38,569 bases of DNA from Pirellulaceae bacterium. Its GTDB lineage: Bacteria > Planctomycetota > Planctomycetia > Pirellulales > Pirellulaceae. The stretch is taken from NCBI GenBank assembly GCA_025459265.1, contig JALOQX010000076.1, positions 1 to 38,569 of the forward strand. The letters are read 5' to 3'. The translations under genes were made by a program, and so were the position numbers. This document shows positions 8,418 through 17,239 of the stretch, piece by piece (the first letter of the stretch is position 1; each line of letters opens with the position of its first letter). The notes beneath the pieces are model-generated. The model was not told where the DNA came from. It did not search any database and worked only from the letters and a program-made list of their open reading frames with translations.

Positions 8418-8723
8418 ATGCCAGGCAACGAACAATCGCCTCATTTCAGTCTCGGGCGGGTCCTGGCGACCCCCGGAGCACTCGAGACCATCCAGGAGAG
8501 CGGTCAGTCTCCGCTGGACTTCCTGAGCCGCCACGCGCGGGGGGATTGGGGCTGCATTTCGCCCGATGACCGATGTCTGAACGACCGCGCGGTGAGTGCT
8601 GGCGGTCGCATCTTCTCGGCCTACGAGACCAGGACAGGTGCCCGGCTGTGGGTCATCACGGAGGCGGAAGACGACGCCGGTCACCGCGCGTGCACGACGA
8701 TCCTCTTACCCCAGGACTATTGA
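8418..8723 (+). CDS. Small conserved hypothetical protein (101 aa)
   Basis: This short soluble protein has a pattern I recognise from a widespread family of unknown function: an N-terminal LATPGALE segment (about 16-24), SGQSPLDFLSRHARGDWG (about 29-46), then ISPDDRCLNDRAV, and a beta-rich C-terminus with IFSAYETRTGARLWVITEAE ending in TTILLPQDY. Members are often named plasmid-related, or mislabelled as restriction subunits, because they occur on mobile DNA; no activity is established. The ATG at 8418 follows an AGGAGA ribosome site. It has no co-directional partner within 690 bp downstream. The coding call is firm; function is unknown. Confidence 0.78.
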   Translation: MPGNEQSPHFSLGRVLATPGALETIQESGQSPLDFLSRHARGDWGCISPDDRCLNDRAVSAGGRIFSAYETRTGARLWVITEAEDDAGHRACTTILLPQDY

Positions 8724-9417
8724 GAGCCTAGCCGAGAACCTCGCCCCGAGGACGGACCTCCCGGTCCGTCACCAAGCGCTCGGATAGGCACTGAGTAAGC
8801 CTGTGCCGTCCGCCCGTCAGGCGTAGGGCGGGCCGATTGGGCCTGTGCGGAATCGGGCGCCCAGGCGCGCCAAATCGCCCAATTTTCCCAGCCGGAACTC
8901 TTTGGCAGTCTGCGCTCGCGTTGCGGGTGGGACCGGCATGGCGGGGCTCTCGCGGTGGACGGGCTGGATTTCTTCGACCCGCACTCAAACTGTAACCTAC
9001 TGTTAAAACTGAAGTTGACGTGGTGGACGCACGTCCGCAATGACGCGTTCCCAGGCGGTGTCGAGGTGCCGGTGGCGCCTTAAAACTGTCAAATCAGGAA
9101 GAATACGCATTTGGGAACGTGACTTGCGGGATGAGCGGCCCATTGCGTTGGTCTGCGGCGCCCGTGGATAGCGGTGCCTCCGCGAGTCTTACCTACTGAC
9201 TGCGGACGACTCAGGACGAGTGTCTGGCGGTCCCAGCCCGGTTTCCTGGCCGTGAAGGCACCAGGAATGTGCCAGCAGGGAGGTGTACCACGCCCGGTGG
9301 GATTCAACGGGAGTGGGACACCAACAGGGTCTCGAGTGGTGCTGTTCCTGGAAACTTTTGTCAGCGGTGTTGTATTTGTTTCGAACTTCGCTCGAGCTTC
9401 TGGAGGTTGAAATCACC
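8724..9417. other. Long intergenic region with a dispersed hairpin repeat
   Basis: Nearly 700 bp without a credible gene. It holds a perfect 8-bp-stem hairpin at 8751-8770 (listed separately), two adjacent 8-bp GC palindromes (GGGCGCCC at 8855 and GGCGCGCC at 8864), and a locally AT-richer patch at about 8985-9115. Short open frames on both strands lack ribosome sites and recognisable composition. The promoter of the Cys-rich gene should lie in the last 150 bp, but I could not place it. Confidence 0.45.
8751..8770. repeat. 20-bp dispersed hairpin element, copy 1
   Basis: GACGGACC-TCCC-GGTCCGTC forms a perfect 8-bp stem with a 4-nt loop, 28 nt after the stop of the small hypothetical gene. 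No T-run follows, so it is not a classic terminator. Its exact reverse complement, with matching flanks, recurs at 32660-32679. Confidence 0.85.
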
Positions 9418-9987
9418 ATGAGACGACGCGTAATGTTGATGGTTACGATCGTATCCATCGTCGGGTTAGCTTTCCTGCTGTTGGGTGTCAGCCCATCCAG
9501 CCAGGCTTCCAATGAGCTGGCGTACGGTTGGGCAGCCACCACATCGGCGGCGACCACTTCGGCGCCCGCCACCACGTGTGCGCCGGCGACGACCTGCGCT
9601 CCCAAGACGACCTGCGCTCCGAAGCGCTGTGCACGTCCGAAGCGCGTGAGGACCTGTGGTCCGGCCACGACCTGTGCGCCCAAGACCACGTGCGCGCCGG
9701 AAGTCGTCTGCGAGCCAGCGACGACGTGTGCACCCAAGACCACGTGCGCGCCGAAGCGGCGTTGTGGTCTGCTGGGCCGCCGTGCGGCGACCACCTGTGC
9801 GCCCAAGACCACGTGTGCGCCCGCCACGACGTGTGCGCCGGCCACCACGTCCGCTCCGGCCACAACCAGTGCGCCCGCGGCTGACGTGATCGAAGCGCCC
9901 GTTGAGGCCGCTCCGGCCGAGGCCGCTCCGGTCGAAACGCCCGCTGAGCCGGCTCCGGCCGAGCAGGCACCGCCGGCAGACGCTTAA
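9418..9987 (+). CDS. Secreted cysteine-rich hexapeptide-repeat protein
   Basis: No known family was recognised. The 189-residue product opens with a basic N-region and a hydrophobic signal or anchor (about 5-24, then SPSSQAS). The central part is almost entirely the hexapeptide (A/K)TTCAP: ten Cys copies plus TTSAP variants at both ends, interrupted by three short basic Cys spacers (KRCARPKRVRTCGP, EVVCEP, KRRCGLLGRR). There are 14 cysteines in all. The C-terminus is an acidic Ala/Pro/Glu tail (EAPVEAAPAEAAP...). The start at 9418 is chosen because the signal begins there and GGAGG lies about 13 nt upstream; the open frame to 9283 adds non-signal residues. An intrinsic terminator at 10091 makes it monocistronic. 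A disulfide-linked or metal-binding envelope or wall protein is a guess. Confidence 0.75.
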   Translation: MRRRVMLMVTIVSIVGLAFLLLGVSPSSQASNELAYGWAATTSAATTSAPATTCAPATTCAPKTTCAPKRCARPKRVRTCGPATTCAPKTTCAPEVVCEPATTCAPKTTCAPKRRCGLLGRRAATTCAPKTTCAPATTCAPATTSAPATTSAPAADVIEAPVEAAPAEAAPVETPAEPAPAEQAPPADA

Positions 9988-10090
9988 CCCCCAAGAGTAG
10001 TCTGCTGCGATGGCACGCTCTGCCTGAGGGCAGCCTGAGGGCCGTGGTCCTCCGGCTACCGTAGTAGAAGAGACTGATCTGTTGCCGAAA

Positions 10091-10129
10091 CAGCCCAGGC
10101 CGCCTCTGTGACGGTACTGGGCTGTTTTT
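10091..10129 (+). terminator. Rho-independent terminator after the Cys-rich gene
   Basis: CAGCCCAG (10091-10098) pairs perfectly with CTGGGCTG (10117-10124) around an 18-nt loop, followed directly by TTTTTG. It lies about 100 bp after the Cys-rich gene and 45 bp before the next start, separating the two transcription units. A TATAAA hexamer at 10134-10139, just after the terminator, could be the -10 of the next operon, but no matching -35 is clear. Confidence 0.8.
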
Positions 10130-10173
10130 GTTGTATAAATGAGAGCTTGGCGCACGTTGAGGGATATCGTGAC

Positions 10174-12849
10174 ATGACTCGCTCTGCCTCGCACGCCCCG
10201 GAAACGGACCCCCGCAGGTGGAGTGTCGGTTGGGGGCTCTGCGCCGCCTGGTTGGCCGCCGGCTCGACGGGCCCTCTGACGGTCTCGCTGCAGGTCATCC
10301 TGTGCTATCTGTTGCTGGCTGCTTGCCTGATCCAGGCTCGTCCCCGCTTCACGTGGCGCGGCTGGACGCTGCTTGCGGGCGTGGGCGTTGTCCTGGTGGT
10401 CGCGTCACGGACGGCGGGGCCGACAGAACTCAGTCGGGTGCTCACCGTAGCCACGACAATGGCGTTTCTGGCCTGTGGGATGACGGGCGTTGCGGGGCGG
10501 TTGATGTGGATCGGTGCCCTGTCCGTGATGGCTTTGGGGTTGTTTCGGTGTGTGCAGTTCACGGTGCCGGTCGTGTGGATCGCCTCGGACCGCTTGGGCA
10601 CCGCCCTGGGCATGTTGGCCGGACGCGTGGCAGGTCGCTCGCTGGTCACCGGGGCGAGTTTCGGTGGCGTGGATTACCTGGTCGTGATGTTCGTCTTCTG
10701 CGGACTGTGGCTGACCCTCCTGCGGCCGCCGCGCCGTCTCGCCGCGTTGTGGGCCGTGCTCGCGATCTGCATCCTGCACGGAGCCTACCTGGCGCTCGTG
10801 GCGTACAACCACGAGGTGAGTCAGCTGTTACCTGTCGACGACGTGCCTGACATGGGCAACCCTTACGTGCCGCCTCCTTTCAGCTGGTCCGGGCTGTGGC
10901 AGCAACTGATTCCCTGGAACCTACCGCTGGTGGCGGCGCTGCTGCACACGGCGGCGGCCGTCGTGCTGGTGCGGATGGGGCAGTACGAGTCGGTCACTGC
11001 GCACGGAGCGGGGAAGGCTTGGGAGCGTCCGGGCAGGACAGCGGCCGGCCTGGCGGCGGCGCTCGCCGTGAGCATGGTTGCCGTGGAACTGCACGGGCGG
11101 CCTTCCACCGCGGGGCTGGAGGGCAAACGATTCGTCGCCTATCCGACCGGCCAGCTGGATTGGGAGGTGCCTCAGCACGACCGGTACGGTCGCGATGCGG
11201 CAGGCATGTACGGCGCCCTTGCATGGCTGGTCGAGAGCCTGGGCGGGGAGCTGGACGTACCGGATCAATTCGAGGCGGCCTCGCTGGAATCAGCCGATGT
11301 CGTGATGGTGCTGCACCCTGACACGTCATTGGCGCCCGAGCATGAGGAATTGATGTGGCAGTACGTGCGGCGCGGCGGGTCGCTGCTGGTTGTCACCGAA
11401 GGGTTCTCAGCGGCCAACGGCTTGGCGCGCCGAGTCAACGAACTGCTCGAGCCGACCAGCATCGTTGTGCAGCGCGACGCGGCCGCGTCGGCGGCCGTGG
11501 ACTGGTGGGGTTCGACCCGACTGCTGGAGCATGCCGTGACGGCGGGGATGGACCCGCGTCGCATGCGTTGCCTGTCCGATGCGGGCGCCTCGTTGCAGAC
11601 GACGTGGCCGGCGCGTCCCTTGATCGTGGGGAGTTGGGGCTGGAGTGCGCCGGAGCAGGGGGCTGCCTGGACCGACAGCCCTGCGGCCCAGGGCGGGGCG
11701 AAGCTGGGCGACCTGGTGCTGGCGGCCGAGCAGCGTCTGGGCGAGGGACGACTCATCGTCCTGGGGGACAACACCAGCCTGACCAATGAGGGTGTGGTGG
11801 ACGGCCACGCGCTGGTCCAGCAGTTGTTGGCGTACCTGTCGCACGAGGACTCGGGCTGGGTGCAGGCGGTCAGCGGCGCGGCGATCGGACTCGGTCTGCT
11901 CGTCCTCTGGCTGGGCTTGTGGCGTCTGGGATCGCCCGGCGCGATGGTGACCTGCTGCGTAATCTTCGCGCTGGCGCTGGCCGTCGACCGGCAAGTGGTC
12001 GGCGGGGCGGCGGGACGAATACCCGACGGTGCGCGCATCAAGTCCGGCGACACGCGGTCCGCCGGCAATCGGCTGGCGTATATCGATGCCTCGCACCTTG
12101 AGCCCTACAGCCTGCAGGCATGGGGTTTCGATGCGCTCAATGGCCTTGCGTTGAACCTGTTCCGCAATGGTTACCTGCCGCTGATGCTGCATGAGTTTTC
12201 GGCCGCGCGGTTGAACCAGGCGGGCTTGCTTGTGTCGATCGGGCCGGCCCGGAGATTCTCGCCGGCGGAGCGGGAGATCGTGCAGGACTTCGTCCACCGC
12301 GGAGGCGTGCTGATCACTCTGGTGGGCGCGGAAGAGGCGGACGCCAGTGCCGCATTGCTTGCCGATTTCGGCCTGCGTGTGCCCCGCTCGCCGGTGCCCA
12401 CGCGCGATGCCGATCCGGAGCCGGAGCCGTTCGGGAGGACGCGGGCTGAGTATCTGGAGGTGGAGCCGGGCGACGGCGAGCCGTACCGGGCGAGTGTCCG
12501 TCTGTTTGCCGCCTGGCCGGTGGAATCGTTGGACGCGGACGGGGAAGTGCTGGCCTACGGCCGCAACACGCTGCCGGTCGTGCAGAGCGAGGCCGAGCTG
12601 CCGGTGATCATGCAGCGTGCGTTCGGGGAGGGGCAGGTCGTGGTGATTGGCGATACGTGCTTCGCGATGAACAAGAATCTCGAGTACATCGGCGGGCAGC
12701 CTTTCTTTGGGGGCCACGAGAATGCTCATTTCTGGCGGTGGTTGCTGACACGCGTCCGGAAGGAGCCCGAGTGGGTGCCGCCGCGTCCGCCGCAGGTGGC
12801 GACGCCACCGGAGGGGCCGGACGACGAGCGCGAGGAGGAGGACCTGTAG
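10174..12849 (+). CDS. Large membrane protein with two glutaminase-like (DUF4350-like) domains, twin A
   Basis: This 891-residue protein is of unknown function. Residues 1-305 are hydrophobic, with about nine membrane segments. Residues about 318-580 form an alpha/beta domain with DVVMVLHPDTS (a strand and acidic loop), a YVRRGGSLLVVTEG motif and EGRLIVLGDNTSLTNEG, the pattern of class-I glutamine-amidotransferase-like/DUF4350 domains that lack the catalytic Cys. A membrane hairpin follows (about 590-640), then a second similar domain (LLVSIGPARRFSPAEREIVQDF, HRGGVLITLVGAEE, GEGQVVVIGDTCF). The start is the ATG at 10174, with TTGAGGGA upstream; an in-frame GTG at 10108 falls inside the terminator and is rejected. 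Its stop overlaps the next start (TAGTG), so the two are co-translated. A role in envelope assembly or export is inference only. Confidence 0.8.
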   Translation: MTRSASHAPETDPRRWSVGWGLCAAWLAAGSTGPLTVSLQVILCYLLLAACLIQARPRFTWRGWTLLAGVGVVLVVASRTAGPTELSRVLTVATTMAFLACGMTGVAGRLMWIGALSVMALGLFRCVQFTVPVVWIASDRLGTALGMLAGRVAGRSLVTGASFGGVDYLVVMFVFCGLWLTLLRPPRRLAALWAVLAICILHGAYLALVAYNHEVSQLLPVDDVPDMGNPYVPPPFSWSGLWQQLIPWNLPLVAALLHTAAAVVLVRMGQYESVTAHGAGKAWERPGRTAAGLAAALAVSMVAVELHGRPSTAGLEGKRFVAYPTGQLDWEVPQHDRYGRDAAGMYGALAWLVESLGGELDVPDQFEAASLESADVVMVLHPDTSLAPEHEELMWQYVRRGGSLLVVTEGFSAANGLARRVNELLEPTSIVVQRDAAASAAVDWWGSTRLLEHAVTAGMDPRRMRCLSDAGASLQTTWPARPLIVGSWGWSAPEQGAAWTDSPAAQGGAKLGDLVLAAEQRLGEGRLIVLGDNTSLTNEGVVDGHALVQQLLAYLSHEDSGWVQAVSGAAIGLGLLVLWLGLWRLGSPGAMVTCCVIFALALAVDRQVVGGAAGRIPDGARIKSGDTRSAGNRLAYIDASHLEPYSLQAWGFDALNGLALNLFRNGYLPLMLHEFSAARLNQAGLLVSIGPARRFSPAEREIVQDFVHRGGVLITLVGAEEADASAALLADFGLRVPRSPVPTRDADPEPEPFGRTRAEYLEVEPGDGEPYRASVRLFAAWPVESLDADGEVLAYGRNTLPVVQSEAELPVIMQRAFGEGQVVVIGDTCFAMNKNLEYIGGQPFFGGHENAHFWRWLLTRVRKEPEWVPPRPPQVATPPEGPDDEREEEDL

Positions 12850-15401
12850 TGCGAACGTGGCTCGCTGTGGCATTGCTCTCCGCGTCCTGGCTCTTCGGCT
12901 TGGGATACTTCGGCCCGGTCAGCCGGGTGGCCTGGGTGGTCTTGTTGGCGGTCGCGATCCCTTTCCTGGGTACGACCCCGCTCCGGTTCCCGTCGCGTAG
13001 GGCGCGGACGGCGGGTCTGTTGCTGGCCCTCCTGGCCCTCCTGCAGCTGCAGGTGCCGCACCTGGGCATTCCGCTGCTGCTGGCGTTGGGGCTGGCAGTC
13101 TCGATGTCCCCGTTGCGCAGCACTGCGACGCGCGTGATCGCCCGCGGGTCGATTCTCGGCAGCCTCATCCTGCTCCCCCAGGCGTTTGCGCTGGCCGTCT
13201 ACCAGCAACTGACGGCTCGAGCGCACGAACTGCCCGGCGTGTTGGCGCGGCCGCTGGCTGCGCTACTGCGATGGAGCGGGTCGGACACGGTCGCGGATCG
13301 CGCGCTGCTGGCGGTGCGGGAGATGGGTGTCAGCAGTCGGCTGGCCCTGACATGGGAACTCTCACTCGACCCGACGACACTGGGCGTGGTTGTCGGCGGC
13401 GCCACAATGCTGGGCTACCTGGCGTTTCGCACGCGCCCGCCACGGGAGGCAGGACCGGCGTTGTTCCGCGCCTGGGCCCGCCTCGCGGTGGTCGCCGGGC
13501 TATGGATCCCCGTTCGATGCCTGCTGCTGGTCGCGCTGGTGTTGCAGCAGCAGTGGCGTGCCGATGTCATGGCGCTGCCCAACACAGGCCAGTTGCTGGT
13601 CAGTCCCTGGCTGCATACCGCCCTCGGATGTGGCCTGGCCGCGTTGCTGGGGCTGTTCATCCGGCTCCCCGGGGGCGGCGGCGTGGCGGGTGGTGCCGCA
13701 TCCGGGCCAGCCCTCCCACCGCGACGCTGGCGCTTCGCCGGAGGCGTGGCGACGGTCGTGCTCGCGGCATTCACCGCCGCGTTCCTCCACTACTGGACAC
13801 CCGTCGGGCAGCGCAAGGCGGGCCGGGTCACCGTCGTCGAACGCCACTCGACGTGGGAACCGACGACCAGGCCGTACCGGACAGAGCTGTACGGCGAGGG
13901 GGGGTCCTACAACTACGCGGCGATTTACGAGTACTGCGAGCAGTACTACACGATGTCGCGGATCCTGGCGGACGACCCGATCGACGACGCTGCCCTCGCT
14001 CACTGCGACGTGCTGATCATCAAGACACCCACCTCGCGGTACGCACCCGAAGAAGTCGCGGCGGTGGAGCGGTTTGTCGAACAGGGGGGTTCCCTCTTGT
14101 TGATCGGGGATCACACGAACGTGTTCAACATGAACACGTACTTGAACGATGTGGCGCGACGGTTCGGACTGACGTTCCGCAACGACCTGCTGTTTCGCAT
14201 CGGGGATCCCTACAAACAGTCGTATCAGCCGCCGCGTGTCGCGCACCCGGTCGTCCAGTACGTACCGCCGATGCAGTTCGCCGTGTCGTGCTCGATTGAT
14301 CCGGGGTCCAGCGCTGGCACGATGGTCGTGCGGAATGTGGGTTTGTGGAGTCTGCCGCCCGCGTATCAGGAGACGAACTACCACCCGCAGGCGGAATACC
14401 GACCTTATCTGCAGTATGGGGCCTGGTGTCAGCTGTGGGCGACGACGGCCGGTCGCGGACGTGTGCTGGCATTTGCGGATTCGACGCTCTTTTCGAATTT
14501 CTGCGTGTATCAGGCGGGCAAATCCGAACTGTTCGTCGGGATGCTGGAATGGCTCAATCACGCGAGTCCACTCGACACGCCGCGCTTCCGGCGGTGGGCG
14601 GACGGTCTGTCGCTGCTGGCCGTGCTGCTGGCCGGTGCGGGAGGGGTGTGGAACACGCGGCGGCGGCCCGGCGCCTGGCTGGTGCTGCTGGCTGCGGCCT
14701 GCGCCGGATGGTCGCTGGCCGCGTACACGGTGATGCACGTCCACCGTGCGGCGCTGCCCTTGCCCGAACGGCATCGGAGTCTGCCGCATGTGGTCGTGGA
14801 CCGGACGCTCTCGACCGTCCCGTTGTTCGCCGGGGCCTTCCCGGAGGACGAGGAGGGGGGCGGCTACGGCCTGCTTGAACAGTGGATTCCCCGGATCGGC
14901 AATTACACCTCGCGTCGCAGCGGACCCGCGGCCCTGCAGGGAGACGGGCTCGTCGTGGTCTGCCCAACGCGGCTGCCCGGGATTTCCTTCCGCGATGAGC
15001 TGATCGAGTGGGTCCGCGCCGGCGGGCGGCTGGTTGTGTTTGACACGCCGGATGTCGAGGAATCGACCGCCAATAGCCTGCTGATGCTCTTTGGATTAAC
15101 ATCTGTGCACAATGCACCCGAGCAGGCCGGCGAGCCACTGCGTCTGAGTGATGGCGGCCAGGAGACGCCGCTGCAGGCGGCCTGCGAAATCCAGCGGGGC
15201 GAACCGCTCGCCACCTGGGGTTCCGTGCCCGTGGCCGCGCGCATCCGTTTTGGCGAAGGCTGGGTCACCGCCGTCGGGTTCGGATCGCTGTTTAACGACG
15301 CGAGCATGGGCTACCACTGGCTGCAGGAGCCGGACGAAGTGCAGTTGGCACGCTACGAGATTCTCTATGCATTGCTCCGCGCGGGATTGCAGGATCCCTG
15401 A
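12849..15401 (+). CDS. Large membrane protein with two glutaminase-like (DUF4350-like) domains, twin B
   Basis: This 850-residue protein has the same plan as its upstream neighbour. Hydrophobic segments run through about residues 1-320. A domain follows with LAHCDVLIIKTPTSRYAPEEV, FVEQGGSLLLIGDHTNVFNMNTYL and GRGRVLAFADSTLFSN. Two membrane helices come next (about 595-635), then a shorter second domain (GLVVVCPTRLPG, WVRAGGRLVVFDTPDVEES, GEGWVTAVGFGSLFND). The start is a GTG overlapping the previous stop by one base (TAGTG), behind a strong GAGGAGGAGG site; upstream ATGs in this frame lie inside the neighbour and are not used. I do not recognise a named family for the whole chain. The GGSLLLIGDHTN motif fits GATase-like sensors or scaffolds better than enzymes, since no nucleophilic Cys is visible. 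Probably a partner, possibly a heteromer, of twin A. Confidence 0.8.
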   Translation: MRTWLAVALLSASWLFGLGYFGPVSRVAWVVLLAVAIPFLGTTPLRFPSRRARTAGLLLALLALLQLQVPHLGIPLLLALGLAVSMSPLRSTATRVIARGSILGSLILLPQAFALAVYQQLTARAHELPGVLARPLAALLRWSGSDTVADRALLAVREMGVSSRLALTWELSLDPTTLGVVVGGATMLGYLAFRTRPPREAGPALFRAWARLAVVAGLWIPVRCLLLVALVLQQQWRADVMALPNTGQLLVSPWLHTALGCGLAALLGLFIRLPGGGGVAGGAASGPALPPRRWRFAGGVATVVLAAFTAAFLHYWTPVGQRKAGRVTVVERHSTWEPTTRPYRTELYGEGGSYNYAAIYEYCEQYYTMSRILADDPIDDAALAHCDVLIIKTPTSRYAPEEVAAVERFVEQGGSLLLIGDHTNVFNMNTYLNDVARRFGLTFRNDLLFRIGDPYKQSYQPPRVAHPVVQYVPPMQFAVSCSIDPGSSAGTMVVRNVGLWSLPPAYQETNYHPQAEYRPYLQYGAWCQLWATTAGRGRVLAFADSTLFSNFCVYQAGKSELFVGMLEWLNHASPLDTPRFRRWADGLSLLAVLLAGAGGVWNTRRRPGAWLVLLAAACAGWSLAAYTVMHVHRAALPLPERHRSLPHVVVDRTLSTVPLFAGAFPEDEEGGGYGLLEQWIPRIGNYTSRRSGPAALQGDGLVVVCPTRLPGISFRDELIEWVRAGGRLVVFDTPDVEESTANSLLMLFGLTSVHNAPEQAGEPLRLSDGGQETPLQAACEIQRGEPLATWGSVPVAARIRFGEGWVTAVGFGSLFNDASMGYHWLQEPDEVQLARYEILYALLRAGLQDP

Positions 15402-15427
15402 ACGGATGCGGGGAGTGAGGTACGCAG

Positions 15428-17239
15428 GTGCGACGGGGCGATATCCGCAATCTGGTCATCATTGCGCACGTGGACCACGGCAAGACCACGCTGGTGGATT
15501 GTCTGCTGCGGCAGTGCGGGCAGTTCCGCGCGTCCCAGCTGCAGGGCGAACGCATCCTGGATACGAATGACCTGGAACGCGAGCGGGGCATTACGATCGT
15601 CGCGAAGAACATTGCTCTGCCGCATCGCGGAGTCAAGATCAACATCATCGACACGCCGGGGCACGCCGACTTCGGCGGCGAAGTGGAGCGGGTGGTGAGC
15701 ATGGCGGACGGTGCCCTGTTGCTGGTCGACGCGGCCGAGGGCCCCATGCCGCAGACGCGGTTCGTGCTGTCCAAGGCCCTCGCGTGCGGCGTACAACCGA
15801 TCATCGTCATCAACAAGATTGACCGGCCCGATGCCCGCCCTCACGAAGTGCTCGACACGACGTTCGAACTGGTCATGGAATTGGCCTCCGACGGGCAGTT
15901 GCACGACGTGCCGTTCGTCTTCACGACGGCCCGCGATGGCTACGCCACCGCCGATCCCGGCATTCGCACCGATTCGATGCAGCTGCTGCTGGACATGGTG
16001 CTGGAGAAGATCCCCGGTCCGGCGGTGCAGCCGGAGGCCCCTTTGCAGCTGCTGGTCACCACGCTCGACTGGTCGCAGTACGTGGGGCGGATTGCCATCG
16101 GGCGCATCGCGGCCGGTACGCTGGTCAGCGGCCGCCGGATCGGCCTGTCGCGCAGGGATGGTTCGATCGAGCCCGCCCAGGTCGCATCGCTGCTGGTGTT
16201 CGAGAATCTCGATCGAGCGGAAGTCCCGGCGGCACGCGCCGGAGACATCGTCGCCGTGGTTGGTCTCGAGGATGTCGAGATTGGCGACACGCTGTGTGAC
16301 CTGGAGCGACCGAACCCGCTGCCGAGACTGGTGGTGGACGAGCCCACCCTGGAGATGGTCTTCACGATCAACTCCTCGCCGCTGGCTGGCCGTGAGGGGA
16401 AGTACGTGACGAGCCGCCAGCTGCGCGAACGTCTGGAACGCGAGCTGGAGCGGAATGTCGCGCTGCGGGTCCGGCCACTCGAGGGGACTGACGGATTCGC
16501 CGTCGCGGGACGCGGCGTGCTGCACCTGTCGGTGCTGATCGAGACCATGCGGCGCGAGGGGTACGAGTTCTCCGTGGGCAAACCGCAGGTCATCTACCGG
16601 ATGGTTGGCGGCGTGCGCCACGAGCCGTTTGAGACGCTCACGGTGGAGGTGCCGACCGAGCAGCTGGGGCGGATCATGGAGCTGGTGGGTCACCGCCGGG
16701 CGAAGTTGGAGCACATGCAGCCGCGCGGGGAGTACACCTGCACGACCTTTCGGATCCCGGCCCGCGGGTTGATCGGCCTGCGGACACAGGCGCTTAATGC
16801 CACCCAGGGCACCGCGCTGCTGCATCATCGGTTTGCCGATTACGCGCCGGTCGAGGGGGAGCTGCCGCGACGCCCCAACGGCGTGTTGGTCTCGAATGTG
16901 CCCGGTCGGGCCGTCGCGTACGCTCTGGCTGGCCTGCAGGAACGCGCCGAGATGTTTGTGGGCCCAGGTGCTGAAATCTACGAGGGGATGATCGTTGGTG
17001 AAAACAGCCGGGAAAACGACCTGACCGTGAACCCCGCCAAAGAAAAGAAACTGACGAATATCCGCGCGGCGGGGAGCGACGAGAACATCCTGCTCAAGCC
17101 ACCGCGCATCATGTCGCTCGAAGCCGTCCTCGAGTACATCGAGGAGGATGAACTGGTGGAGATCACGCCCCGCCAGATTCGCCTTCGCAAGATCCTGCTG
17201 CGCGAATCCGATCGTCGCCGCCAGGCGCGGTCGTCCTGA
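15428..17239 (+). CDS. typA: Translational GTPase TypA/BipA
   Basis: TypA is a ribosome-binding GTPase of the EF-G family, needed for efficient ribosome assembly and stress adaptation. The 603-residue length is standard. The G motifs are clear: P-loop AHVDHGKTT (13-21), switch I ERERGITIVAKN, DTPGHADFGGE (G3) and INKIDRP (G4). Domain II, the G-domain-III/V homologues and the TypA-specific C-terminal domain (NSRENDLTVNPAKEKKLTNIRAAG) are all present. The start is a GTG at 15428 with a GGGGAGTGAGG stretch upstream; the family N-terminus (DIRN-VIIAHVDHGK) fits. Only 26 bp separate it from twin B, so it may be read through from that operon. A T-run lies 11-20 nt after the stop, but I see no good stem. 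Confidence 0.97.
   Translation: MRRGDIRNLVIIAHVDHGKTTLVDCLLRQCGQFRASQLQGERILDTNDLERERGITIVAKNIALPHRGVKINIIDTPGHADFGGEVERVVSMADGALLLVDAAEGPMPQTRFVLSKALACGVQPIIVINKIDRPDARPHEVLDTTFELVMELASDGQLHDVPFVFTTARDGYATADPGIRTDSMQLLLDMVLEKIPGPAVQPEAPLQLLVTTLDWSQYVGRIAIGRIAAGTLVSGRRIGLSRRDGSIEPAQVASLLVFENLDRAEVPAARAGDIVAVVGLEDVEIGDTLCDLERPNPLPRLVVDEPTLEMVFTINSSPLAGREGKYVTSRQLRERLERELERNVALRVRPLEGTDGFAVAGRGVLHLSVLIETMRREGYEFSVGKPQVIYRMVGGVRHEPFETLTVEVPTEQLGRIMELVGHRRAKLEHMQPRGEYTCTTFRIPARGLIGLRTQALNATQGTALLHHRFADYAPVEGELPRRPNGVLVSNVPGRAVAYALAGLQERAEMFVGPGAEIYEGMIVGENSRENDLTVNPAKEKKLTNIRAAGSDENILLKPPRIMSLEAVLEYIEEDELVEITPRQIRLRKILLRESDRRRQARSS

Noticed and set aside
9283-9417. Upstream extension of the Cys-rich protein
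   Set aside because: The signal peptide and ribosome site place the start at 9418; the extra residues look non-coding.
9540-9870. Regular repeats as a CRISPR array
   Set aside because: The repeats are codon-phased hexapeptide coding units of about 18 bp with no spacers.
10108-10173. GTG start at 10108 for twin A
   Set aside because: It lies inside the intrinsic terminator loop; the ATG at 10174 has a good ribosome site.
11407-12873. 488-codon minus-strand open frame opposite twin A
   Set aside because: High-GC antisense shadow; no domain and no ribosome site, while the plus frame has coherent helices and motifs.
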